A stretch of DNA of 35,817 bases from CAZZEX01 sp964653285 (GTDB lineage Bacteria > Chloroflexota > Anaerolineae > B4-G1): assembly GCA_964653285.1 (NCBI GenBank), contig CAZZEX010000045.1, forward strand, positions 1 to 35,817. Reading direction: 5' to 3'. The notes beneath the pieces are model-generated. The model searched no databases and had not been told where the DNA came from. It saw nothing but the letters and a program-made list of their open reading frames with translations. The translations under genes were made by a program, and so were the position numbers. Every line of letters starts with the position of its first letter. Position 1 is the stretch's first letter. Shown one piece after another: positions 21,541-28,514 of this stretch.

Positions 21541-21549
21541 AGGACCTCC

Positions 21550-21626
21550 CATTGTTCATCGTTCATCGTTCATCGCTCATCGTTCATTGTTCATTGTTCA
21601 TCGTTCATTGTTCATTGTTCATTGTT
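21550..21626. repeat. Heptamer array CATTGTT/CATCGTT x11
   Basis: Eleven perfect-length 7-bp units lie between the PHP gene and the MFS gene. On the minus strand they read AACAATG. The PHP gene stop (21619-21621) is inside the array, so the repeat supplies its last codons (GAA CAA TGA). The same word fills 1-72. Confidence 0.95.
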
Positions 21627-23325
21627 CATCCTCTATCTCCAGCCCGACCAACCGCGCCCACTCCCCGTGAATGCCATCTTCCGTCACCCCGTAGTAGACG
21701 CGCAGTTTGCCATCCTCCCGCTGCACCAGGTCGTAGCGCGCCCGGCCGCTATGCTCCCGTCGCCTCAGCAGGCCGACGTCACCGTGCCACTCGACCTTGC
21801 TCGCGTCTACCGGGTGCTCCTCAGCCTGGGTGATGGCGTAGTGCCACAGCCGCCGTGCCGACTGCCGGGTGACGTTCTTGACCACGTTGCCGTTGCGCAG
21901 ATCACGCATCGTGTGATAGAGCGTGCCCTTGCGCTCCCCAGTCTCCACAATCTCCACCCCTGTCCGGGGTGGCTCGATCCGGCCCACAGGTTCCTCTCCT
22001 ATCGGGACGATCATGGGCCCAGCATGTGCCCGCTTAACCAGATTCACGATCTCATCCCGCACTGCCAGGCTGGTCTCCACCTCGCTGCGCACGTAGATCT
22101 TGCTGTCATCAATGGCGTAAGGCGGATCGCTGCCCCGGGGCACTCCCACCCGCACCACCTTCACACCTTGTGTCGCCTGTACATCCACAGTGACCTCGAG
22201 TGGCGGCGTGATGTGGCGTTCGATTTCCCCCTGCAGCGTTCTGACCAACCGTGAGGGATTGCTCACCCCAGGAGGGTGCTCCTGGAGATCGGCGCTGATG
22301 CCGATGTAGAGGGTACCTCCGTTGGTATTGGCAAAGGCGCAGACGTCGGCCAGAATAGCGTAGAGTCGCCCACCCCGCTGAGTATAGCCAGCGTGGAAGT
22401 CCTGCACAATCGTGGCCCCCTCCTCCCGCGCCGCCTGGATGTAATCCACGGGTGCTTTCGCTGCGTGGTAGGGCCGTGTACGGGCAAAGTCGTTGCCCAG
22501 AAACACCTCCCGCAGCGCGGCGAAACTGACCTCGGGCAGAAGCACCTCCGTCACCCGATCACCGACGCCCAGATGTTTCGCATCCCTGGGGTCTCGGACG
22601 AGCCGGTGGGCATCGGAACTCTGGATACAATGCATGCGGCGCGGATACTCCGGGCGCGATCCGTCGAAGAAGCGCGCCGTAGTACGCCGCCCCTTCTTCT
22701 CGAGGTCGGTCACCTCCAGCGCGTGGAGGTGGGGATCCTGAGTGTAGGCAATGCGCGTCTGCCCGCCAAATCCCAACCTGCGCATGGCCACGCCGTGGGC
22801 AGAGTTAGCATGGGCCGCGATGGCGATACCGCCGGTCTCGTCAATGACCCGATAGGCCGTCAACACGTCGGTCGTCGCCCCCACCTCGCCGCTGCCAGCG
22901 TCCAGTTTATCCAGCGGGATGTTGAGCCGGCGCAAGATGAACTCCAATTCTCGCACGTCTGTACCAGGAGAAAAGAGGCCGAGAATGTGAAAGCCCAGCG
23001 TAGCAGTGAACTCGAACCCCGGCAGCACCAGCACCTTCCCCTGCAGGCGACGGTATTCTTTGATCTGCAGTTTCTCTTCCTGGCGCAGCCGCCCCAGTTG
23101 TTCCAACAACTCCAGTTGGCGAATCTCCTCCATCATCGCCCGGTAGCCGGCCACCGTGTTGTGATCAGCGAAAGCGATGATATCCAGCCCTTTGCGCTCC
23201 GCCTGGCACACAATGTCCAGGTAAGAGACGCCGGGCTCCAGGTAATCAGCAGAGGCGGGCGTATGCAGATGCAGATCCACCCGCCTCCACCGGGGTTTTG
23301 CCTGTCTTTTTTTATTCTTTGTCAT
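21619..23325 (-). CDS. PHP phosphoesterase fused to an AlbA_2/Schlafen-type domain
   Basis: A 568-residue two-part protein. Residues about 14-290 are a PHP metal-dependent phosphoesterase: VDLHLHTPAS, IIAFADHNTV, GIAIAAHANSAH and HCIQSSDAHRL supply the His/Asp ligands. Residues about 310-440 resemble the divergent AlbA_2 (Schlafen-like) ATP-binding domain: EGATIVQDFHAGY, VCAFANTNGGTLYIGIS and a DSKIYVRSEVET motif. The remainder (about 440-568) is unassigned. ATG with GGGGAGAAGG upstream. Such fusions may act as nucleic-acid phosphatases, nucleases or defence proteins; this is inference only. Its stop lies in repeat DNA. Confidence 0.85.
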   Translation of the reverse strand: MTKNKKRQAKPRWRRVDLHLHTPASADYLEPGVSYLDIVCQAERKGLDIIAFADHNTVAGYRAMMEEIRQLELLEQLGRLRQEEKLQIKEYRRLQGKVLVLPGFEFTATLGFHILGLFSPGTDVRELEFILRRLNIPLDKLDAGSGEVGATTDVLTAYRVIDETGGIAIAAHANSAHGVAMRRLGFGGQTRIAYTQDPHLHALEVTDLEKKGRRTTARFFDGSRPEYPRRMHCIQSSDAHRLVRDPRDAKHLGVGDRVTEVLLPEVSFAALREVFLGNDFARTRPYHAAKAPVDYIQAAREEGATIVQDFHAGYTQRGGRLYAILADVCAFANTNGGTLYIGISADLQEHPPGVSNPSRLVRTLQGEIERHITPPLEVTVDVQATQGVKVVRVGVPRGSDPPYAIDDSKIYVRSEVETSLAVRDEIVNLVKRAHAGPMIVPIGEEPVGRIEPPRTGVEIVETGERKGTLYHTMRDLRNGNVVKNVTRQSARRLWHYAITQAEEHPVDASKVEWHGDVGLLRRREHSGRARYDLVQREDGKLRVYYGVTEDGIHGEWARLVGLEIEDEQ

Positions 23326-23377
23326 CCTTCTCCCCAGTCATTCGTATCTAAATAAGAGGCAGGTATGGAAACCCGCC

Positions 23378-23443
23378 CTACTGTCCCAATAGGCCGACGA
23401 TCGTCTCAACCAGTTGATCGGGTAGAAAAGGCTTAAGCACGAA
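23378..23443 (-). pseudogene. C-terminal fragment of a second response regulator
   Basis: The minus frame reads FVLKPFLPDQLVETIVGLLG and ends at TAG 23380-23378, parallel to FILKPFRPSELLTVVAGLVD of the intact regulator at 23574. It is the last 20 or so residues of a receiver domain, without the phospho-acceptor Asp. Upstream it joins the unexplained stretch at 23444-23573. Confidence 0.75.
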
Positions 23444-23486
23444 CTACCCCGGCCACCTTACGGCCGTTCGTCTTGCTCCCGGCTCG

Positions 23487-23534
23487 GGCCGGTCTCTGAC
23501 CGTGCCCGGTGGTGGCCCAGTCAGGAGACCGGCC
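23487..23534. repeat. Long inverted repeat between the two receiver genes
   Basis: GGCCGGTCTC (23487-23496) and GAGACCGGCC (23525-23534) pair perfectly, and TGAC/GTCA extend the stem with one bulged base. A GGCCACAGC word is repeated nearby (23531 and 23557). The 130 bases 23444-23573 hold no gene I recognise; a small inserted element is possible. Confidence 0.7.
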
Positions 23535-23573
23535 ACAGCAGATGTATCCCCAGACTGGCCACAGCGGACGTCA

Positions 23574-23939
23574 TTAGTCAGCCTGCCTGTCAACCAGGCC
23601 GGCGACTACGGTTAGCAACTCGGATGGGCGGAAAGGTTTGAGGATAAAGACATCGGCCCCAGCGGCCACACATTCTGTAGAACGATCCATACCCGAGGTC
23701 ATCACCACCGGTACCGTGTTCAACGTCTCGTCTGCTCGCAGTTCCCGCAACACACTGAGCGTGTCCCCACGCCCGGAGTGCACATCCATCAGCACGAGCA
23801 CCGGCTTCACCCGGCGTACCGCCGGCACCACGTCATCCGGACGGGGCACGAGCGCTACCTGGTATCCCTCTAACTCGAATACCGTTTTGAGAAGCCCGCA
23901 GAAGGTTGGGTCATCGTCTACTACGATAACAGTGCTCAC
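23574..23939 (-). CDS. Response regulator, receiver domain only
   Basis: A 121-residue stand-alone receiver domain. Asp8-Asp9 (VVDDD) bind metal, Asp52 in LVLMDVHSG is the phospho-acceptor, and the conserved Ser of VVMTSG and Lys of FILKPF complete the site. No output domain is present, so it acts through partners or as a phosphate sink. The GTG start at 23939 overlaps the lon stop by four bases (GTGA), a coupling that is unusual for lon. A fragment of a close relative lies just downstream at 23378-23443. Confidence 0.92.
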   Translation of the reverse strand: MSTVIVVDDDPTFCGLLKTVFELEGYQVALVPRPDDVVPAVRRVKPVLVLMDVHSGRGDTLSVLRELRADETLNTVPVVMTSGMDRSTECVAAGADVFILKPFRPSELLTVVAGLVDRQAD

Positions 23940-26458
23940 CGCTCTGCCTCTCTATTCTCTGCGGAAGTACACTGCTCCCGCCCATCTGATACCAACGCAG
24001 CCTCGAGTACCTCATCTACTCGCTCGGCCAGAACGAACTCAAGGCTTTTGCGTACTTCCTCAGGTATGTCATCCAGGTCCTTTTCGTTCTGCCTGGGCAG
24101 GATGACGGTCTTGAGGCCAGCCCGGTGGGCCGCCAGCACCTTTTCCTTGATACCGCCCACAGGTAACACCTGCCCGCGCAGCGTGATCTCCCCTGTCATC
24201 GCTACGTCGTCACGCACGTTACGACCAGTCAGAAGCGAGGTCAGCGCAACAGCCATGGTGACGCCGGCCGAGGGCCCGTCCTTGGGCACCGCGCCCGCCG
24301 GCACGTGCAGGTGGATATCGGTCTTGTCAAAGGTGTCCTCGGGGATGCCCAGTTCCTCGGCCTTGGAGCGCACGTAACTAAGGGCCGCCTGGGCTGACTC
24401 CTTCATCACCTCGCCCAACTGGCCAGTGACCATAAACCCCTTGTTGCCCGGCATCCTGGTAGCCTCGCAGAATATCAGATCGCCGCCAGCGACGGTGACG
24501 CTCAGACCAGTGGCGACGCCTGGCAACTGGGTGCGCAGCGCCGTCTCCGGGAAGTAGCGCGGCCTCCCCAGGAACTCAAGCACATCGCGCATCGTCACCC
24601 GCACCGGCTCCGCATTTCCCTCGGCGATGCAGGTCACCACCTTCCGGCAGACCCGTCCGACCCCCCGCTCCAGGTTACGCACCCCGGCCTCGCGGGTGTA
24701 GTCGCGGATGATCTGACGCAGTGCACCGTCGGTGAAACTTAATTCGTCGGGCCGCAGGCCGTTCTCCCGCAGTTGGCGGGGAATGAGGTACCCCTGGGTA
24801 ATGCGCACCTTCTCCGTCTCGGTATAGCCCGAGAGTCTCAGGATCTCCATCCGGTCCCGCAGCGGTGCCGGGACGGGATCAAGCAGGTTAGCCGTGGTGA
24901 TAAACATCACCCGGGAGAGATCGAAAGGCACGTCCAAGTAATGGTCGCGAAACTCGCGGTTCTGTTCCGGGTCCAGCACCTCCAGCAAGGCAGCCGCCGG
25001 ATCCCCTCGAAAGTCCGTCCCCAGTTTGTCCACCTCGTCGAGCATAAAGACCGGGTTCTTTGACTCCACCCGCCGCAGCGCCTGGATGATCCGGCCGGGG
25101 AGCGCGCCGATGTAGGTGCGACGGTGCCCCCGGATCTCCGCCTCGTCGCGCATGCCGCCCAGCGACTGGCGGATGAACTTGCGTCCCAGCGCCCGCGCAA
25201 TGGACTGCCCCAGACTGGTCTTGCCCGTGCCAGGCGGCCCCACGAAACAGAGGATGACCCCCTCTCGCTCGCGCCGGATGAGGTCGGCCGGCTCCTTCTG
25301 TTCAAACTCCTCCTTGCGCTCCTCTCGCAGTTTGCGCACCGCCAGGTATTCCAGGATACGCTCCTTGATCTCGTCCAGGTCATAGTGGTCTTCGTCGAGC
25401 ACCTGCCGGGCGTGGGCAATATCCAGATTGTCCTCGGTCTGGACGTTCCACGGGAGGCTGGTCAGCCAATCCAGGTACGTGCGAATGACGCTGTACTCAG
25501 CAGCAGCAGTGGGCAGTTTGCTCAGCCGGTCCAGTTCGCGGCGGGCCTCCTTCTCCGCCTCCTCCGGCATTCCCGCTTTCTCGATCTTCTCACGGAACTC
25601 CTCCACCTCCATCTGCTGCTCGCCTGCCTCGCCCAACTCCCGCCGGATGGCCTTGAGTTGCTCGCGCAGGAAGTACTCGCGCTGCGTCTTCTCCATCTCC
25701 GACTGGGCCTCGCTCTGGATCTTGCGCCCCAGTTCAAGCACCTCCAGTTCCTTCGTCAGCAAGCCCAGCAACATGCGCAATTTCTCGGTGACGCTGTCCA
25801 ATTCCAGCAGCCGCTGCGCATCCTTCAGGTCAATCTTCTTCATCTGATTGGCGACGGCGTAGACGAGTTGCAATGGGTCTTCCAGGTTGACGATCAGCGC
25901 GCCCATTTCTTCGGGGCCTGTGGGTGCCAACTCATTCAGGCGGCGAAAGCCTTCCACGACACTCCGCCGCAGTGCCTCGACCTCAGGCGACTCTTCAACT
26001 CCCTCCGGAGCCATAGATACTCGCGCTGTCAGATAGGGCAACTCGCTGACGAATTCCTCCACCCGGACACGCGACAACCCCTGCATAATCAGCGTGATTG
26101 TTCCGTCTGGTGCCTTGAACAACCGGTGAACCGCTGCGACCGTCCCAACCCGGTAAACGTCATCCGGCCCCGGCGTCTCCAGTTCCGGGTCACGGCTGGC
26201 CACAAGGCCAATGAACCGCTTTCCGATCACCGCGTCGTCAATCAGCCGGACGGAACGCAGCTGGCCGACGCGGATCGGCACTGCCGTCATCGGGAAGACG
26301 ACCAGGCCCCGCAACGGCAGAATCGGAAGGTGTGCGGGAAGCCGGAGCACCTCATTGTCTGCCTCCCGGCCCGGCGAACTGCTGCGCTCCTTCACGATCA
26401 ACGGATGGCTCAGTATATCCAGCAACTCTCCTGTCTTTTCTTTCTTCTTATCGGACAT
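23936..26458 (-). CDS. lon: ATP-dependent Lon protease
   Basis: Lon (LonA type), 840 residues, a hexameric AAA+ serine protease of the cytoplasm that degrades misfolded and regulatory proteins. The N-terminal substrate domain begins HLPILPLRGLVVFPMTAVPI; a coiled-coil region follows (about 225-300). The AAA+ module has Walker A GPPGTGKTSLG and Walker B VFMLDEVDKLG. The protease domain has the catalytic Ser in PKDGPSAGVTMA and the Lys in LPVGGIKEKVLAA. I choose ATG 26458; a TTG at 26470 overlaps the hsp20 stop but sits too close to AAGGAGG. Read from the same promoter as hsp20 and followed by a coupled response regulator gene. Confidence 0.96.
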   Translation of the reverse strand: MSDKKKEKTGELLDILSHPLIVKERSSSPGREADNEVLRLPAHLPILPLRGLVVFPMTAVPIRVGQLRSVRLIDDAVIGKRFIGLVASRDPELETPGPDDVYRVGTVAAVHRLFKAPDGTITLIMQGLSRVRVEEFVSELPYLTARVSMAPEGVEESPEVEALRRSVVEGFRRLNELAPTGPEEMGALIVNLEDPLQLVYAVANQMKKIDLKDAQRLLELDSVTEKLRMLLGLLTKELEVLELGRKIQSEAQSEMEKTQREYFLREQLKAIRRELGEAGEQQMEVEEFREKIEKAGMPEEAEKEARRELDRLSKLPTAAAEYSVIRTYLDWLTSLPWNVQTEDNLDIAHARQVLDEDHYDLDEIKERILEYLAVRKLREERKEEFEQKEPADLIRREREGVILCFVGPPGTGKTSLGQSIARALGRKFIRQSLGGMRDEAEIRGHRRTYIGALPGRIIQALRRVESKNPVFMLDEVDKLGTDFRGDPAAALLEVLDPEQNREFRDHYLDVPFDLSRVMFITTANLLDPVPAPLRDRMEILRLSGYTETEKVRITQGYLIPRQLRENGLRPDELSFTDGALRQIIRDYTREAGVRNLERGVGRVCRKVVTCIAEGNAEPVRVTMRDVLEFLGRPRYFPETALRTQLPGVATGLSVTVAGGDLIFCEATRMPGNKGFMVTGQLGEVMKESAQAALSYVRSKAEELGIPEDTFDKTDIHLHVPAGAVPKDGPSAGVTMAVALTSLLTGRNVRDDVAMTGEITLRGQVLPVGGIKEKVLAAHRAGLKTVILPRQNEKDLDDIPEEVRKSLEFVLAERVDEVLEAALVSDGREQCTSAENREAER

Positions 26459-26466
26459 CCGTCTTC

Positions 26467-26898
26467 TCAATCCTCCTTCCGTTCCGCTTCAACGACGAGC
26501 ACGGGCTGCACGCTGGGGCGCGGCAGACGCACTTCGAGAAACCCCTTCTCGTAACTGGCCTCCACGCCCTCTGGCTTCACCGGCCAGGGCAGATAAACCT
26601 CAACGCGGAACTCGCCAAAACGGATTTCCATCTGATGATACGCTCGTTTAGGCGCTGGATCAACGCGCGTACCGGCAATAACCAGCCTGCGCTCCGCCAG
26701 CGAGATCGAGAAATCCTCGTCACGCATGCCGGCCACCTCGACCCGCACGACCACCCCATCATCGTTCTCATATACATCTGTAGGTGGCTGCCAGACGCCA
26801 GTGTGCTGGCAGACGATCCATCCCTCGCCCGACAGCCGCCTGCCCTCGGCGTAATCACGTATCACTCCCGGCCATATACCTGTCCGCTTAACCGTCAC
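26467..26898 (-). CDS. Hsp20/alpha-crystallin family small heat shock protein
   Basis: A 143-residue small heat shock protein that holds unfolding proteins as oligomers. The alpha-crystallin domain runs from PPTDVYENDDGVVVRVEVAG through ERRLVIAGTR to GFLEVRLPRP; the usual I-x-I/V tail is present only as QPVLVVE. The N-terminal arm has an unusual Trp-rich start (GIWPGVIRD). GTG 26898 is chosen because GGAGGGTGAG lies directly upstream; a TTG 15 bases earlier would overlap that site. It precedes lon in one operon, sensible for protein quality control. Confidence 0.92.
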   Translation of the reverse strand: MTVKRTGIWPGVIRDYAEGRRLSGEGWIVCQHTGVWQPPTDVYENDDGVVVRVEVAGMRDEDFSISLAERRLVIAGTRVDPAPKRAYHQMEIRFGEFRVEVYLPWPVKPEGVEASYEKGFLEVRLPRPSVQPVLVVEAERKED

Positions 26899-26932
26899 CT
26901 CACCCTCCTGCAAAGGCTATGTCTACCACGTA

Positions 26933-26961
26933 ATTGTACCACAATTGCGCGTCCTGCTCAA
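26933..26961 (-). promoter_or_regulatory. Promoter of the hsp20-lon-response regulator operon
   Basis: Minus strand: TTGAGC (26961-26956), 17 bases, TACAAT (26938-26933), about 35 bases before the hsp20 start. The -10 lies in an inverted repeat AATTGT-ACC-ACAATT (26932-26946), which could be an operator. No CIRCE element (TTAGCACTC pair) is seen. The remainder of 26962-27101 shows no gene. Confidence 0.7.
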
Positions 26962-27101
26962 ACGCAGGTCACACCGCAGGACACACCTGGTCTGGCTACC
27001 CTGGCGGCCGAAAGCATCGGCCGGCTGCAGGTGGGACGCGTGCCCAGAAAGACAAAGTCGACATAAGTGTATCTGTTGCGGAATCCCGTAGACAGAGGGA
27101 T

Positions 27102-27130
27102 TTGACCTTTGGGACAAGTCGGGCTATACT
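27102..27130 (+). promoter_or_regulatory. Sigma70-type promoter of a short transcript
   Basis: TTGACC (27102-27107), 17 bases, TATACT (27125-27130) on the plus strand. Transcription would begin near 27137 and meets a 17-codon ORF and then a hairpin. Read-through would be antisense to the csx3-AAA gene. Confidence 0.6.
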
Positions 27131-27183
27131 TGCTACGCTTGTAGAGAATACGCGCAAGTTTGTGTGGCATCATAGGAGGCCTG

Positions 27184-27237
27184 ATGGGCAGAAAGAGCGC
27201 CGCCGTTGACACGTGTGTGTCGGGCGGCGCTCGTTGA
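27184..27237 (+). CDS. Possible 17-residue small ORF
   Basis: ATG 27184 follows a strong AGGAGG (27174-27179) and a promoter at 27102, and the frame reads MGRKSAAVDTCVSGGAR before TGA. Its codons coincide with a perfect hairpin, so it may be a leader peptide or the remains of a gene start. No function can be given. Confidence 0.35.
   Translation: MGRKSAAVDTCVSGGAR
27195..27232 (-). terminator. Hairpin, possible terminator of csx3-AAA
   Basis: GAGCGCCGCC (27195-27204) and GGCGGCGCTC (27223-27232) make a perfect 10-bp stem with a further GACAC/GTGTC pairing inside. On the minus strand the stem is followed by CTTTCT, a weak T-tract, about 50 bases after the csx3-AAA stop. On the plus strand no T-tract follows. 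Confidence 0.5.
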
Positions 27238-27282
27238 TTGAAGGGATGTGACCCTGGATGCCAGTTGGGTGCACTACTTGCA

Positions 27283-28482
27283 CTACCTATGTTCCTCTAC
27301 GTTGCCATCGGCTTCTGGGGGGGGCGACACCACCAGATTCCCTGCCGGCAGTTCAGGATTACGGGAACTCACCACGATGGCCCCATCCCCCCACTGAGGC
27401 TGGTAGATGGCCAGCCATGGCAATGGGGCACGGGGAGCGTAAGCCAGTGCCAGAGCAGTGTAGAGCCAGAGGGGGAGTTTCCCGCTGAGCACCACGCCCT
27501 GGTCGGGCGGCACGGGAGGCGTGACCAACCCCTCGGCCTCCATGTAGTCCAGGTATGCCTTTGTGATCGTGAACGCCAGGTGAGTATGCCCCCCCCGGGG
27601 CTGCGAGTGAACCTGCACAGGGGCGTCGGCGGGGGGCACACCCAGGCGCAACGTTGGCGGTGTCACCCAACCCAAACGAGCATCGAATTGATAGAAAGGC
27701 TCAGGATAAGCAAGCAACGCTACGGCCGTGTAGAGCCAGTTGGGCCCCCGGCCATAGAGGCCCACAGGCGTGGCCTCCGGCAGGTAGTCGAGTAGATGGG
27801 GCAAGTAGTGCGGCTGCCAGACGGCTTTATCGCCGGTAAATGGAACGCCCAAGATGCGAGCCAGGCGATCCAGGTCAATGGCAGTCTCAACCGGTGCGCA
27901 GGTCAGGTGGAAGCGGCGCAGTTTGTCGGGGTCATAGGCAAGGAGGCGAGCGATTCGCTCTACCAAAATCTCGAAAGTTGGTCCACCGATCCGCTCTCCC
28001 CATTCCAGGCCAGCGATCACGCCCTTCAACGCCGGCTGCGTGGCCACCACCTGGTTCACACCGTGCAATTCCGAGCGCAGATCGGCTAGCAGGATCAGGT
28101 TGTGCCGGTTGACCAGGTCCAGCCACGTGGCGTGAGCAGACTCGTCAGGTGTGAGCAGAACGGCGTGGGTGCAGTAATCAAAGATGGCTTCCTGCCAGGC
28201 GGTGGGGCAGCCGCCCACGTCCACGATCAAAGGCAAGGGGCGATGAGCCAGGCTCCCGCAGACGTGGTCCACGAAAGCAGGAGTCCAGGCTTGGGGTACC
28301 AGGATGGTGCGCATCAGACTCTGATCCGCTTCGCTGGCCCAATCCCCCTCGCCATCGGGGGCTGCCCGCAGGACGTAATGTTGAATACCTCGCTCACGCA
28401 GTGCCTGCGTGAGGTTGTAGGTCAAAACAGACTTGCCACTGTTGGGAGGTCCCCCAACCAGTACGGCCGGAAAAAGTTGCAT
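27283..28482 (-). CDS. csx3: Csx3-type CRISPR ring nuclease/sensor: AAA-like NTPase with two Csx3 domains
   Basis: A 399-residue CRISPR accessory protein. The N-terminal P-loop NTPase starts VLVGGPPNSGKSVLTYNL (Walker A at 10-18). Two Csx3-like domains follow, about 237-285 (VGLYGRGPNWLYTAVALLAY) and 328-399 (VVLSGKLPLWLYTALALAYA, then GDGAIVVSSRNPE). Csx3 proteins bind and cleave cyclic tetra-adenylate, the messenger made by type III Cas10 proteins; fusions with an AAA domain are known, and two Csx3 units in one chain could pair internally. ATG 28482 is chosen for GGAAGGAAA; a TTG at 28500 lies upstream. It is divergent from the CARF-LuxR gene, with 32 bases between start codons. Confidence 0.8.
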   Translation of the reverse strand: MQLFPAVLVGGPPNSGKSVLTYNLTQALRERGIQHYVLRAAPDGEGDWASEADQSLMRTILVPQAWTPAFVDHVCGSLAHRPLPLIVDVGGCPTAWQEAIFDYCTHAVLLTPDESAHATWLDLVNRHNLILLADLRSELHGVNQVVATQPALKGVIAGLEWGERIGGPTFEILVERIARLLAYDPDKLRRFHLTCAPVETAIDLDRLARILGVPFTGDKAVWQPHYLPHLLDYLPEATPVGLYGRGPNWLYTAVALLAYPEPFYQFDARLGWVTPPTLRLGVPPADAPVQVHSQPRGGHTHLAFTITKAYLDYMEAEGLVTPPVPPDQGVVLSGKLPLWLYTALALAYAPRAPLPWLAIYQPQWGDGAIVVSSRNPELPAGNLVVSPPPEADGNVEEHR

Positions 28483-28490
28483 AACACCGT

Positions 28491-28509
28491 TTCCTTCCAA
28501 GGTAAGGAA
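28491..28509. promoter_or_regulatory. Inverted repeat in the csx3/CARF divergent spacer
   Basis: TTCCTT (28491-28496) and AAGGAA (28504-28509) flank CCAAGGT. Each arm is also the ribosome binding site of one of the two divergent genes. It might be an operator for the CARF-LuxR protein; the symmetry may equally come from the two Shine-Dalgarno sites. Confidence 0.45.
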
Positions 28510-28514
28510 GATAT

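Noticed and set aside
21550..21626. Possible CRISPR array
   Set aside because: The units are 7 bp and contiguous without spacers. The same holds for the arrays at 1-72, 8241-8304 and 35783-35815.
25124..26554. Plus-strand open frame opposite lon
   Set aside because: Leu/Gln-rich mirror of the lon coding strand, without motif or ribosome binding site.
26899..27101. CIRCE or other classical heat-shock operator before hsp20
   Set aside because: No TTAGCACTC/GAGTGCTAA pair is present; only a short AATTGT-N3-ACAATT repeat is seen.
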